A stretch of 64,000 nucleotides of DNA from Paenibacillus lutimineralis (GCF_003991425.1 NZ_CP034346.1:214001-278000), one strand, 5' to 3'. Numbered from the stretch's first letter, positions 1 through 8,597 are shown. Notes: a model not told the origin generated them from the letters alone. Numbers and translations: made by a program.

Positions 1-121
1 CTACGACGTCATTGACCTGTGTACCGAGGAAAATGATGCGGTCTTTCAGCAATCTGGAATAAATGTCGTAAGCACGTTCGCCACGGTTACTCTGTTCAAC
101 AACCATTGGAATATAACTCAC
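1..121 (-). CDS. clpP: ATP-dependent Clp protease proteolytic subunit, 5' part only
   Basis: The first 40 codons of ClpP, the serine peptidase that forms the double-heptamer chamber served by Clp ATPases; the rest lies outside the window. The translated start reads (V/M)[20 protein letters not shown] followed by [12 protein letters not shown], the well-conserved ClpP N-terminus. The start is GTG at 119-121, preceded by a strong GGAGGG ribosome binding site. It has its own sigma-A promoter and a CtsR box (separate entries), so it belongs to the class III heat-shock regulon. The catalytic residues are not in view. Confidence 0.93.
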   Translation of the reverse strand, partial: MSYIPMVVEQSNRGERAYDIYSRLLKDRIIFLGTQVNDVV

Positions 122-235
122 CGATAAACCCTCCTTATTATTAGCCCCATAGGGAATCTTTCCCTTGGTTTCAAGTCTGTTCATATATTAGTTCGATCAA
201 TTCCAGAATTGACGGAATTGATGATTTGTAATCCC

Positions 236-264
236 ATAATAACTAATTTTTTATCAAAAGTCAA
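236..264 (-). promoter_or_regulatory. sigma-A promoter of clpP
   Basis: On the minus strand TTGACT (259-264) and TATTAT (236-241) are separated by exactly 17 bp, about 115 bp upstream of the clpP start. The -35 hexamer lies inside the CtsR operator, so repressor binding would block polymerase. Confidence 0.75.
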
Positions 265-275
265 AGATAGTCAAA
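259..275 (+). promoter_or_regulatory. CtsR operator
   Basis: AGTCAAAGATAGTCAAA matches the CtsR heptad direct repeat (A/G)GTCAAA-NAN-(A/G)GTCAAA without mismatch. It overlaps the -35 region of the clpP promoter. CtsR is known to repress clpP in low-GC Gram-positive bacteria; here its role is inferred from the site. Confidence 0.85.
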
Positions 276-285
276 CTCAAGGTAA

Positions 286-311
286 TAAAAAAGCCCTTAA
301 CGGGTTTTGTA
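286..311 (-). terminator. probable terminator of tRNA-Arg
   Basis: Downstream of the tRNA on the minus strand, ACCCGTTAAGGGC forms a short hairpin with three GC pairs flanked by A/T pairs, followed by TTTTTT. The stem is weak and contains one A-C mismatch. Confidence 0.5.
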
Positions 312-320
312 TAAAAAATA

Positions 321-395
321 TGGCGCGCCCGCGAGGAATCGAACCTCGATCTCAGGCTCCGGAGGCCTACGTCATATCCATTGGACCACGGGCGC
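321..395 (-). tRNA. tRNA-Arg (anticodon CCG)
   Basis: A 75-nt cloverleaf on the minus strand. The acceptor stem GCGCCCG pairs with CGGGCGC, the T arm is CGAGG-TTCGATT-CCTCG, the anticodon stem is TAGGC/GCCTG, and the seven-base loop CTCCGGA gives anticodon CCG, which reads CGG arginine codons. Discriminator G and CCA are encoded at 321-324. It stands alone between clpP and the RHS fragment. Confidence 0.95.
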
Positions 396-569
396 ATGAA
401 TTTTGTGCAACAAAGATGATTATATGGCATCCGAGCATAAAATGCAAGAAAAATTCATCACTCAATAAATTTGACTATATGGAGCTGGGTTACTATTGTA
501 GCCCTTTTTTAGAGTATCCAAATTTATCATATTGTTGTTAAATATTCAGGGTATGTAGTTTCTCCTGTG

Positions 570-873
570 AAAAGACGATACATATCGTTATGATGAGTTC
601 GGTGTTCTGGATAACAGTACTCCGCCAAGTAACCGACTAGCCATGAACTTCGGATATAGAGGCTATGTGAACGAAGGTAATGGTCTCTACTTCGCTCAAG
701 CTCGTTATTACAACCCGGAGATCGGGTGGTTTGTGAGTGAGGATACGTATAAGGGGGATGTTTGGAGTCTGCAGAGTTTGAATTGGTATGTGTATGTGGA
801 GAATAATCCTGTGAGGTATGTGGATCCTAGCGGGTATTTTCCTAATCCTTATATTGGAACTAGCAAAACATAA
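570..873 (+). pseudogene. RHS/YD-repeat core fragment
   Basis: The reading frame after a stop near 569 translates to a typical RHS-associated core: YRYDEFG, then a region with GYVNEGNGLYFAQARYYNP and SWYVYVENNPVRYVDPSGY-like motifs (here LNWYVYVENNPVRYVDPSGY). Full RHS proteins exceed 1000 residues and continue into a variable toxin tip; here only about 100 codons remain, and the frame ends about 13 codons after the DPSGY motif. No ribosome binding site fits a start. It is best read as the remnant of a polymorphic-toxin or wall-associated RHS gene. Confidence 0.75.
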
Positions 874-1029
874 TCTAGATGCATGTATTGAAAACGATTT
901 AATAATTCCATAATATCAGAATACAATTAATAAACATATATCCCTGAATCTCTATATTGAATGGCAGAAAATAGAGGACTAGTGTACTAAAAATAAGATT
1001 TTTGAGATGCAAAATATAGCTATTGTCTT

Positions 1030-1043
1030 TGAAAGCGTTTTAT
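1030..1043 (+). promoter_or_regulatory. cre-like / LacI-family operator upstream of the regulator
   Basis: TGAAAGCGTTTTAT resembles the CcpA catabolite-responsive element around its central AGCGTT core, and also a LacI-family half-site. It lies about 50 bp before the regulator gene. Whether CcpA or the local regulator binds cannot be settled from sequence. Confidence 0.45.
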
Positions 1044-1059
1044 GTTAATTTAAATCTAT

Positions 1060-1071
1060 AAAAACGTTTTT
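1060..1071 (+). promoter_or_regulatory. LacI-family operator, autoregulatory site
   Basis: AAAAACGTTTTT is a perfect palindrome with the central CG typical of LacI/GalR operators, 20 bp before the regulator start. The same palindrome occurs at 2172-2183 before the transporter genes, which suggests one regulator binds both. Confidence 0.65.
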
Positions 1072-1091
1072 GTTAAAAAGGACGATCACTA

Positions 1092-2111
1092 ATGGCGAAA
1101 GTTACAATTAAAGATGTTGCTAGAGAGGCTGGGGTATCCATTTCCACAGTTTCCAATGCATTGAACGATGTGGATGTGCTGACTCCGGAGACGAAATCGC
1201 ATGTACTCAAGGTAGCGAAGCGCATGAACTATGTGCCGAACTTAAATGGGAAGCTGCTGAAGTCAGGGAAGACGAAGATGCTAGGCTTCTTTACAACCAG
1301 CGTGTCGGGGCCGTATTTTTACATTTTGGTTGAGTCGATGGCCCGTGAATGTGAGCGTCTCGGTTATGGCTTGAACGTATTCGTTACCAAGGATAAGCAG
1401 GTCATTATGAGCAATATTCTTGGCCGGCGTGTCGATGGGGTAGTTATATACGAAGAGCTCAAAATTGATGAGAATGACATCGCTGCTATGGAGAAAGACA
1501 AGATTAAGGCGGTATTTCTGGATCGGGTCATTGAGAACGAGACGATGGGAAGCGTGATATTCGATTCCTATGTGGCTGGTTATGAGGCTGCTAAATATTT
1601 GATCAGTCTAGGACATAAGAAAATCGCTTATATATCAGGCGTTGATACGATGTATGACAGCGTACAGCGGCGAGAGGGTTATTTGGCTGCACTTCGGGAC
1701 CATCAGCTGGAGACGGATGAAGATTACATTTTGCAGGGCTATTTCGAGGAAGAAGGCTCTTATAATGCGGTGAAATCATTCCTCCGTTCGCATCATGACA
1801 AAGTACCGGACGCATACCTAGCTGGGAACGACCTGAGCGCAATTGGATGTATCCGCGCCTTAAAGTCAGAGGGTTACAGAGTTCCGGAGGATGTAAGTGT
1901 CATGGGCTTTGACGATATTGAAATTGCTCAATATTTCTCGCCGCCGCTAACGACGGTAAGGAACCAGATTGCAAGGCAGGGGATGCTTGCCATCGATCAC
2001 CTAGTACGATTGATTCAGAAGAAGGAGCAGGGCAAACTGCAGAAGCTATCTAGCGAGATTGTAGTGCGCGGTTCTTGTCAGGTAAAGATAAAGCGGGATG
2101 ATCTTATATAG
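1092..2111 (+). CDS. LacI/GalR-family transcriptional regulator
   Basis: A 339-residue regulator of normal LacI-family length. The N-terminal helix-turn-helix (residues 4-25) reads IKDVAREAGVSISTVSNALN, followed by a hinge and a periplasmic-binding-protein-like effector domain (about 60-330), including the family segment VPEDVSVMGFDD near residue 260. It is followed by two sugar ABC permeases, a binding lipoprotein and a GH30 glycosidase, all on the same strand. The shared palindromes before this gene and before the permease gene indicate autoregulation and control of the downstream operon, probably relieved by a sugar taken up by the transporter. The effector is not identifiable. Confidence 0.93.
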   Translation: MAKVTIKDVAREAGVSISTVSNALNDVDVLTPETKSHVLKVAKRMNYVPNLNGKLLKSGKTKMLGFFTTSVSGPYFYILVESMARECERLGYGLNVFVTKDKQVIMSNILGRRVDGVVIYEELKIDENDIAAMEKDKIKAVFLDRVIENETMGSVIFDSYVAGYEAAKYLISLGHKKIAYISGVDTMYDSVQRREGYLAALRDHQLETDEDYILQGYFEEEGSYNAVKSFLRSHHDKVPDAYLAGNDLSAIGCIRALKSEGYRVPEDVSVMGFDDIEIAQYFSPPLTTVRNQIARQGMLAIDHLVRLIQKKEQGKLQKLSSEIVVRGSCQVKIKRDDLI

Positions 2112-2169
2112 ATAGACAAATATAGGGTCATTCCTATTTTTGCAGCGGTAAGGTAATTTTTTTGCAAAA

Positions 2170-2185
2170 ATAAAAACGTTTTTAT
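2170..2185 (+). promoter_or_regulatory. LacI-family operator before the sugar-uptake operon
   Basis: ATAAAAACGTTTTTAT is a perfect 16-bp palindrome, 31 bp upstream of the first permease gene. It contains the same AAAAACGTTTTT core as the site before the regulator. Confidence 0.7.
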
Positions 2186-2216
2186 CTAATTCGCTATCAA
2201 GAAGGGGGAATCTTAA

Positions 2217-3176
2217 ATGGAGAAATTAGCCGGAGTACCTGCTAAGAAGCCTATGGGACAAAGGATTAAGCAATTTTGTGTAGACTTCAAGAATCAATGG
2301 GAAATTCAATCGATGATTATCCCGGGCGTTATTTTTATGATTATTTTTTGTTACATACCTATTTACGGTCTAACGATCGCTTTCAAGAACTACACCGTCA
2401 TCGATACACTGGATTCCGCGCCTTGGGTAGGCCTTGAGAATTTCAGAATCATTCTGTCGGATAGATATTTCTGGGATTCCGTGATCAATACGCTAGGCAT
2501 CAGCTTCCTGAAGCTATTGATCGGCTTCATTATCCCCATCATATTGGCAATTATGATCTATGAACTGGGCATGGGGCGGTTCAAGAAGATGGTACAGACG
2601 ATCTCGTATCTTCCGCACTTCCTGTCCTGGATCGTACTCGGCGGGATGTTGATTACCTGGCTCTCCACGTCGGGATTGTTCAACCAGATCTTAATCGGGC
2701 TTGGGGTGATCACTAACCCGCAAAATATTTTGCTCGATCCAGGTAAGTACTGGTGGATTGCTACATTGTCGGATATCTGGAAGGAAGCAGGCTGGGGTAC
2801 GATTCTGTATTTGGCGATTATGGCTAAGATCGATCCGACCTATTATGAGGCAGCGAAAATCGATGGTGCGAGCCGTATGAGACAGATCTGGAACATTACA
2901 CTGCCGAACATGAAGATGATTATAAGCTTGAACTTGATCCTGACTGTAAGCGGTTTATTGGGATCGAACCTCGATCAGACCCTCGTTCTGATGAACTCGC
3001 AGAACCGTGTCAGAGCAGAAGTTATCAATTCCTATGTGTATCGTATGGGGATGACGCAAGGCGACTTCTCATATGCAACTGCGGTTGGTTTAGGCGTCTC
3101 TATCGTCTCAGTCATTCTGCTTGTTACCGCAAACAAGGTGACAAGTAAATTAAACGACAACCAATCGGTTTTATAG
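2217..3176 (+). CDS. ABC sugar transporter permease (LplB-type)
   Basis: A 319-residue inner-membrane permease with about six hydrophobic segments. The EAA loop that contacts the ATPase is present near residue 220 (YYEAAKIDGASRMRQIWNIT followed by LP). The start ATG follows a GAAGGGGGAA ribosome binding site. This subfamily pairs with a second permease and a long lipoprotein binding protein; no ATPase gene is in the cluster, as is common when a shared MsmX-type ATPase serves several importers. Probable substrate: an oligosaccharide or glucoside, inferred from the GH30 enzyme downstream. Confidence 0.93.
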   Translation: MEKLAGVPAKKPMGQRIKQFCVDFKNQWEIQSMIIPGVIFMIIFCYIPIYGLTIAFKNYTVIDTLDSAPWVGLENFRIILSDRYFWDSVINTLGISFLKLLIGFIIPIILAIMIYELGMGRFKKMVQTISYLPHFLSWIVLGGMLITWLSTSGLFNQILIGLGVITNPQNILLDPGKYWWIATLSDIWKEAGWGTILYLAIMAKIDPTYYEAAKIDGASRMRQIWNITLPNMKMIISLNLILTVSGLLGSNLDQTLVLMNSQNRVRAEVINSYVYRMGMTQGDFSYATAVGLGVSIVSVILLVTANKVTSKLNDNQSVL

Positions 3177-3189
3177 AGGGGGCATTCTT

Positions 3190-4077
3190 GTGAATCGAAA
3201 TACGCTTAAAAAAGACATCGATAGTCGAATATTTGACACTGTGAATGTAACGCTGCTCCTGATCTTTAGCATTATTATCATCGTTCCGCTATGGAATGTT
3301 ATTGTATCTTCCTTCAGTTCAGGAAGGTCGCTCGCTGAGGGTGGATTCATCTTCTGGCCGAAGGAATTCTCGCTTGAGAACTATGAAGCCGTATTCAGGG
3401 ATTCAAGCATCTGGCAATCCTTCTTCATATCTGTTGCCAAGACAGTTGTTGGGGTTGTCACCCACGTCTTCTTCTGTGCAATGATCGGTTACGGTCTTAG
3501 CAAACAGAAGGTTCGCGGCCGCAAGCTGTATGTGACGATGGGTGTCATTACGATGTTCTTCTCCGGCGGGATGATTCCAACATACCTGTTGATCAAATCG
3601 CTCGGCTTGCTGAACAGCTTCTGGGTATATATCATACCGGCATTATTCAGTTATTACGACGTAATTATCCTGATGAACTTCTTCCGCAACGTGCCAGATT
3701 CGTTAGAAGAATCGGCCAAGATCGACGGGGCAGGGGACTGGCGTGTATTCCTGAAAATATTCATCCCTCTGTCCATGCCAGCGATTGCGACGATTGCGCT
3801 GTTCAACGGGGTTGGTCAATGGAACGACTTCATGACAACGAAGCTGTATGTGACAGATAAGAGTCTTTATCCGCTGCAGATGAAGCTGTATGAAATTATC
3901 GTTCAGTCACAAACCCAGTCGATGCAGAATATCGGGGGTTCGGCGGTAATTGAGACGACGACCAAAGGGGTCCAACTAGCAACGATTGTCATTACGACAT
4001 TGCCGATCGTTGTGATGTATCCAATATTACAGAAGTACTTCATCTCAGGCATGATGCTAGGGGCGGTCAAAGAGTAA
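3190..4077 (+). CDS. ABC sugar transporter permease (YtcP-type)
   Basis: The second permease, 295 residues, starting with GTG after GAGGGGGC, 13 bp downstream of the first permease gene. It has about six membrane segments and the EAA loop SLEESAKIDGAGDWRVFLKI near residue 180. The C-terminus ends in the usual KYFISGMMLGAVKE form of this family. It should heterodimerise with the preceding permease to form the membrane channel. Confidence 0.93.
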   Translation: MNRNTLKKDIDSRIFDTVNVTLLLIFSIIIIVPLWNVIVSSFSSGRSLAEGGFIFWPKEFSLENYEAVFRDSSIWQSFFISVAKTVVGVVTHVFFCAMIGYGLSKQKVRGRKLYVTMGVITMFFSGGMIPTYLLIKSLGLLNSFWVYIIPALFSYYDVIILMNFFRNVPDSLEESAKIDGAGDWRVFLKIFIPLSMPAIATIALFNGVGQWNDFMTTKLYVTDKSLYPLQMKLYEIIVQSQTQSMQNIGGSAVIETTTKGVQLATIVITTLPIVVMYPILQKYFISGMMLGAVKE

Positions 4078-4136
4078 GGATACTTCTGAATAGTCGCACA
4101 ATCTTAAAGTTCTATCTATCAAAGGGAGGGTAAAAC

Positions 4137-5780
4137 ATGAAAGAGAGCAAGAAGAGCATTAGAAGAACGGGGATTAAGCTTGGTATTGCCTTGATGGCTG
4201 TAGCTTTAATTGTTAGCGGTTGCGGCGGCTCCAAGGGCGGCAGCAAGAAAGGCGAATTGGCTTCCATTGAAGACCGTTACACGCCAAGCGCGGATACGCC
4301 GGCATGGCAGTTGGATAAGAAAGAAGAGCCGACCGAGTTGACTTGGTATGTGAACGCAGACTGGTGGAACACGGAATTTGGTAAAGATGTCGTAACGAAG
4401 AAGATCCAGGAGGATCTGAACGTGAAAATCAAGTTCATTACTGGTGATGACACCAAGTTGAACACCTTCTTCGCCGGTGGTGAAATGCCGGATCTGATCA
4501 CGACATTTGGTGCCAACTCTCCTGTCGTACAGAAGGCTGACACATGGGCATACTCCTTAAATGATCTGGCTGAGAAGTATGATCCCTATTTCAATAAAGT
4601 AGCGGCGCAGGATACGCTGAACTGGTTCAAGCTGAAGGACGGCAAGACCTATGGATATCCGGACTATTCTAATACGCAGGTTGACTATGATAGCGGGCAG
4701 ATCCCGGCTAAGACAGCGTTCGTAATCCGTAAGGACGTATATGAAGCGCTGGGTAAACCAAGCATGGGAACACCAGAGGAATTTCAAAGTGTACTGAAGG
4801 ATATTAAAGCGAAGTTCCCGAGCTTGGTTTCATTTGGCTTCAACTCCATCGGGGAAGGCACTGGATCTCTGGGTGACGTATTGCAGGACTTCATTGGCGT
4901 ACCGCTCGAAGATAGCAATGGTGGCTTCTACAACCGTAACTTGGACGAAGACTATCAGACATGGTTGAAGACCCTGAACGCGGTTTATAGAGAGGGTAGC
5001 ATTAGTGATGATAGCTTCGCTGATGACGGCCCAGCGTTCGAAGAGAAGGTTAAATCCGGTAAATATGCAACGATGCTTCTTGACGGAACACCGCAGCAAG
5101 GCGGCAACCTGCAGATCTTCCTGAGTGCTAATCAGGGCAAAGAATATATTGCGATTGATGGACCACAAAGTACAGTTGGCAACCAGCCAACATTGAACCA
5201 GTCTGGTATTACTGGCTGGATGGTTAACTTCATTACGAAGGATTGTAAGGACCCTGCCAAGGCGATTCAAATTTTCACCTACCTACTTAGTGACGAAGGC
5301 CAAATGCTGGTGAACTACGGAATCGAAGGTGAGACTTATAAATCGATCGGCGACGGCAAATATGAGTTGTTGCCTGAAGTGAAGGATCTGCAATTGAACA
5401 ACCCGGACAAATTCAAGAAGGAATATCGCATGGGCGAGTTCATTTTCTTCGGTCATGACCGTTATAAAGCACTCAGCACAGACTCCTTCCCTGAATCGAT
5501 TAAGCAGATGCAAGAGTGGGGCAAGGGTAAGCTAGTACCGCACTTCATATTGGAAAATATCGATCCGGATCAAGGCAGCCTTGAAGCACGTTCGCTTAGC
5601 GCCATCAACACGAAGTGGAATACAACGATGGTTAGCATGATTCGCTCGAAGGATGACAATGAATTCAACAACAATCTAGCATCCTATAAGTCCTTCCTGG
5701 ATGAGAACAACTGGGATAAGGTCTTGAAGGTCCGTACGGAGAAAATGCAACAAAATAAAGAAAAATTGGGTATGAAATAA
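4137..5780 (+). CDS. ABC transporter substrate-binding lipoprotein (LipO-type)
   Basis: A 547-residue extracellular solute-binding protein, the long form typical of LplB/YtcP transporters. A basic N-terminus and hydrophobic segment lead to the lipobox VSGCGG, with the lipidated cysteine at about residue 29. The mature part contains a solute-binding family 1 fold with aromatic-rich segments. It lies 59 bp after the permease gene behind an AGGGAGG ribosome binding site and is followed by a hairpin before the glycosidase gene, which may set a higher level of this protein. Confidence 0.92.
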   Translation: MKESKKSIRRTGIKLGIALMAVALIVSGCGGSKGGSKKGELASIEDRYTPSADTPAWQLDKKEEPTELTWYVNADWWNTEFGKDVVTKKIQEDLNVKIKFITGDDTKLNTFFAGGEMPDLITTFGANSPVVQKADTWAYSLNDLAEKYDPYFNKVAAQDTLNWFKLKDGKTYGYPDYSNTQVDYDSGQIPAKTAFVIRKDVYEALGKPSMGTPEEFQSVLKDIKAKFPSLVSFGFNSIGEGTGSLGDVLQDFIGVPLEDSNGGFYNRNLDEDYQTWLKTLNAVYREGSISDDSFADDGPAFEEKVKSGKYATMLLDGTPQQGGNLQIFLSANQGKEYIAIDGPQSTVGNQPTLNQSGITGWMVNFITKDCKDPAKAIQIFTYLLSDEGQMLVNYGIEGETYKSIGDGKYELLPEVKDLQLNNPDKFKKEYRMGEFIFFGHDRYKALSTDSFPESIKQMQEWGKGKLVPHFILENIDPDQGSLEARSLSAINTKWNTTMVSMIRSKDDNEFNNNLASYKSFLDENNWDKVLKVRTEKMQQNKEKLGMK

Positions 5781-5796
5781 TATTTTCAATCTATTG

Positions 5797-5825
5797 AGCG
5801 GGCCCTTCAAGCAGGGGCCTTCTTC
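5797..5825 (+). terminator. hairpin between binding protein and glycosidase genes
   Basis: GGCCC (5801-5805) pairs with GGGCC (5815-5819), followed by the interrupted T-rich TTCTTCATT. The weak T-tract suggests partial termination or mRNA stabilisation rather than a full stop. Confidence 0.45.
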
Positions 5826-5887
5826 ATTCAAAACAGGTTTGGCATGGCTAGACATACAAGATCACAATAGAAGTGGAGGAAACATAC

Positions 5888-7231
5888 ATGCTGAAGCTAA
5901 GCATCTATCAGTCGAATGGTGAGAATGAACTGTTCGTCAGCAGAACCCCAGAGCAACTAAAGGCGATCTCGACAGAGCGCCCAGTAAGTACAGTAGCGAT
6001 TGATGAGCAGAAGACCTATCAGGTCATGGACGGATTTGGGGCTTCTTTTACCGATTCAGCGGCTTATTTGATTCATCAAGTATTGGATGAGGAGCAAAGG
6101 GGCGAATTGATGAGTAGGCTGTTCGATTCCGACCAAGGTATTGGACTATCGGTTCTACGCAACCCGATGGGCGCGTCCGACTATGCTCGTGAGATATACA
6201 GCTATAATGATCTTCCGGAGAACGAGACAGATCTGGAACTGGAGCGATTCTCTATTTCCCATGACGAAGAGGATATCATTCCTCTGCTGCAAGAAGCTGT
6301 GAGGCTCAACCCTGAGATTAAGCTGATGGCTTCGCCATGGAGCGCTCCGGGCTGGATGAAGACAAGCGGCCATATGATCGGCGGGGAGCTTAAGAAGGAG
6401 TACTATCCAGTCTACGCCGAATATTTCGTGCGTTATATTAAGTCCTATGCTTCGCATGGTCTGCCGACTTATGCAGTAACGCCGCAAAATGAAGCCTTGT
6501 TCGTGCCTGGTCACTATCCTGGCATGCTGATGTTACCTGAGGCGCAGAGTGACTTTATTAAGAACCATCTGAAGCCTGGATTGGTCAGAAATCAGATCGA
6601 TACGAAAATATTGTGCTACGACCATAACTGGGAACGCCCGGATTATCCCCTGACTGTACTAGAGCAAGCGCATGATGAAGTGGATGGCGTTGCCTGGCAT
6701 TGGTATGGTGGCATTCCATCAGCACAGAGCGACGTTCATCAGGCTTACCCGACGAAGGAAGTTCATTTCACTGAAGGCTCTGGCGGCGAGTGGATTCCGG
6801 CCTTCGAACCCGCGTTCTCCAATGTGATGAGGACAGGTATTGAGATTCTGCGGAATCATAGTAAATCATTCGTGCTATGGAATATGGCTCTGGACGAGCA
6901 TAATGGACCTACGGTTCCTGGCTTTGGACAGAGTACCTGCCGTGGGATCGTGCTGGTGAATCAGCAGACTCATGAACTGACCTACACGTTGGACTACTAT
7001 GCATTGGCTCATTTCAGCAAGTTCGTTCGCCCTAAGGCGGTACGTATCGCTTCCAGCAGCTATGACAGCATTCGGTCGGTTGCATTTAAGAATACCGATG
7101 GATCCATTGCGGTTATTCTATTTAATGATAGTGAGCAGGAAGGCAACGTTGAGTTGAAACTGCAGGAAGAATCTGTATTAAGCTTCCAGATAGAAGCCAA
7201 AAGTGCGATGACGGTTTTCATCCAAAAATAA
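5888..7231 (+). CDS. GH30 family glycosidase (glucosylceramidase-like)
   Basis: A 447-residue (beta/alpha)8 glycoside hydrolase of family 30. Conserved segments are GFGASFTDSAA (about 49-59) and ASPWSAPGWMKTSG (about 148-161). The predicted acid/base is Glu202 in TPQNEAL and the nucleophile is Glu296 in HFTEGSGGEW. A C-terminal beta domain follows. No signal peptide is visible, so it should act in the cytoplasm on imported oligosaccharides. ATG at 5888 is preferred over GTG at 5873 because GGAGG sits 8 nt before it. It closes the LacI/ABC cluster; a beta-glucosidase or beta-xylosidase-like specificity cannot be told apart here. Confidence 0.9.
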   Translation: MLKLSIYQSNGENELFVSRTPEQLKAISTERPVSTVAIDEQKTYQVMDGFGASFTDSAAYLIHQVLDEEQRGELMSRLFDSDQGIGLSVLRNPMGASDYAREIYSYNDLPENETDLELERFSISHDEEDIIPLLQEAVRLNPEIKLMASPWSAPGWMKTSGHMIGGELKKEYYPVYAEYFVRYIKSYASHGLPTYAVTPQNEALFVPGHYPGMLMLPEAQSDFIKNHLKPGLVRNQIDTKILCYDHNWERPDYPLTVLEQAHDEVDGVAWHWYGGIPSAQSDVHQAYPTKEVHFTEGSGGEWIPAFEPAFSNVMRTGIEILRNHSKSFVLWNMALDEHNGPTVPGFGQSTCRGIVLVNQQTHELTYTLDYYALAHFSKFVRPKAVRIASSSYDSIRSVAFKNTDGSIAVILFNDSEQEGNVELKLQEESVLSFQIEAKSAMTVFIQK

Positions 7232-7244
7232 ATAGTATGACTCT

Positions 7245-7316
7245 TCCTCATGAGGGCCTCTCTTATTGTGAATAGATGCACAAACTATTTGCGGATTAGA
7301 GGCTCCTTTTGCGCGT
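7245..7316 (+). terminator. possible terminator after GH30 gene
   Basis: GCCTCT near 7255 can pair with AGAGGC near 7299, followed by TCCTTTT. The loop is long (about 40 nt), so this is a weak call. Confidence 0.3.
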
Positions 7317-7428
7317 GAAACAGGCATTTGTGCAGTGTAGGGGTCTGATCTCCAGATCTCTATTATGAAGTGATATTCAATTGCATGTATAAGTGGTTAT
7401 AGTATTGAGAAATATACGGACGTCAGGC

Positions 7429-7457
7429 TTGCAACTGGAATAAAAATTGGTTAAAAT
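7429..7457 (+). promoter_or_regulatory. sigma-A promoter of the cggR operon
   Basis: TTGCAA (7429-7434) and TAAAAT (7452-7457) with exactly 17 bp between them. The CggR-type repeats begin immediately downstream, where bound repressor would block elongation, as in Bacillus. Confidence 0.75.
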
Positions 7458-7462
7458 GACAG

Positions 7463-7492
7463 TGGGACTTAAAAAGTTAACCCGGGACATTT
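7463..7492 (+). promoter_or_regulatory. probable CggR operator
   Basis: Two GGGAC direct repeats (7464-7468 and 7484-7488) lie 20 bp apart in similar contexts (TGGGACTTAAAA and CGGGACATTTTA). The known B. subtilis operator has CGGGAC elements with a similar spacing between promoter and cggR. Confidence 0.65.
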
Positions 7493-7541
7493 TAAGACCA
7501 GGAGAAGGAGAGAGAAGACGAAGCTTGCAGGAGTGGAAAGC

Positions 7542-8597
7542 ATGCGTGAAATTTTAGAAATGCAAAGGCAGCTTCTTCCTGATCTCATGGAAATTCTCAA
7601 GAAAAGGTATACCATTCTTCACCAGATCATGTTGTCGGATGTGATCGGCCGCAGAACGCTAGCGGTCTCACTGAACATGACAGAGCGTGTGTTGCGGGCC
7701 GAGACGGATCTCCTGAAGGCTCAGGGCCTGATAGAAATCGAGAATATAGGCATGAGAATCAGTGATTCGGGCAGAAAACTACTGGAGGACTTAGAGCCAG
7801 TAGTGAAGGAAATCTTCGGTCTGGCCAATCTGGAGGAGATAATCCGCAACAATTACGGACTTCGTAAGGTTGTGGTGGTTGCCGGTGATAGCGAGGCTTC
7901 CCCGCTCGTTAAGCGCGAACTAGGGAAGGCTGGTGCCAAGGCTTTGCTCCATGCGATGCAAGGTGATGATGTTGTCGCTGTAACAGGCGGGACAACACTG
8001 GCAGAAGTTGCGGAGCAGCTTACTCCGCCAGCGAATATATCACTGAAGCAGAGCTGGTTCGTTCCAGCACGGGGCGGGCTTGGTGAAAGTCTGGAGATTC
8101 AAGCGAACACGATCGCCTCTGGCATGGCTAAGAGGGTCGGAGCTGGATACAGACTGCTGCATGTACCTGATCTTCTGGGAAAAGACGCATATGATTCATT
8201 GGTACATGATCCGAACATCCATGATATCGTGGATATGATCCGCCAGGCGCGGATTATCGTACACGGCATCGGGGATGCTATGCAGATGGCTCGGCGCCGC
8301 AAATTGGAGCAGCCGGTCATTGAAGAGCTGCAGAGAGATGGAGCCCTTGCTGAATCTTTTGGCTACTATTTCAATAAAGATGGCGTCGTCGTTCATAAGA
8401 TGTTGACCCTCGGACTTCGTCTGGAGGACATCATGAAGGCCGATACGGTCGTGGGCATTGCCGGAGGCAAGGATAAGGCGAAGGCTATTCACGCCGTACT
8501 TAAGTTCGGGCACGAGGATATTCTCGTTGTGGACGAAGTAGCGGCAGTTGAGATTGTGAGAGAGATTGAGCGGCAGGGGACAATCGAAAGCGAATAA
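7542..8597 (+). CDS. cggR: central glycolytic genes regulator CggR
   Basis: A SorC/DeoR-type repressor, 351 residues from ATG 7542 (AGGAG 8 nt upstream; a GTG at 7533 would overlap that site). The N-terminal winged helix (about 20-85) reads LAVSLNMTERVLRAETDLLK, and the C-terminal sugar-phosphate-binding domain includes VVAVTGGTTLAEVA and GIAGGKDKAKAI. In Bacillus it represses the gapA operon and is released by fructose-1,6-bisphosphate. Its position directly before gapA and the operator-like repeats before it fit that role. Confidence 0.95.
   Translation: MREILEMQRQLLPDLMEILKKRYTILHQIMLSDVIGRRTLAVSLNMTERVLRAETDLLKAQGLIEIENIGMRISDSGRKLLEDLEPVVKEIFGLANLEEIIRNNYGLRKVVVVAGDSEASPLVKRELGKAGAKALLHAMQGDDVVAVTGGTTLAEVAEQLTPPANISLKQSWFVPARGGLGESLEIQANTIASGMAKRVGAGYRLLHVPDLLGKDAYDSLVHDPNIHDIVDMIRQARIIVHGIGDAMQMARRRKLEQPVIEELQRDGALAESFGYYFNKDGVVVHKMLTLGLRLEDIMKADTVVGIAGGKDKAKAIHAVLKFGHEDILVVDEVAAVEIVREIERQGTIESE

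Noticed and set aside
209-541. A 110-codon frame across the clpP promoter and tRNA-Arg
   Set aside because: It reads through the tRNA gene on the wrong strand and covers the CtsR box; not coding.
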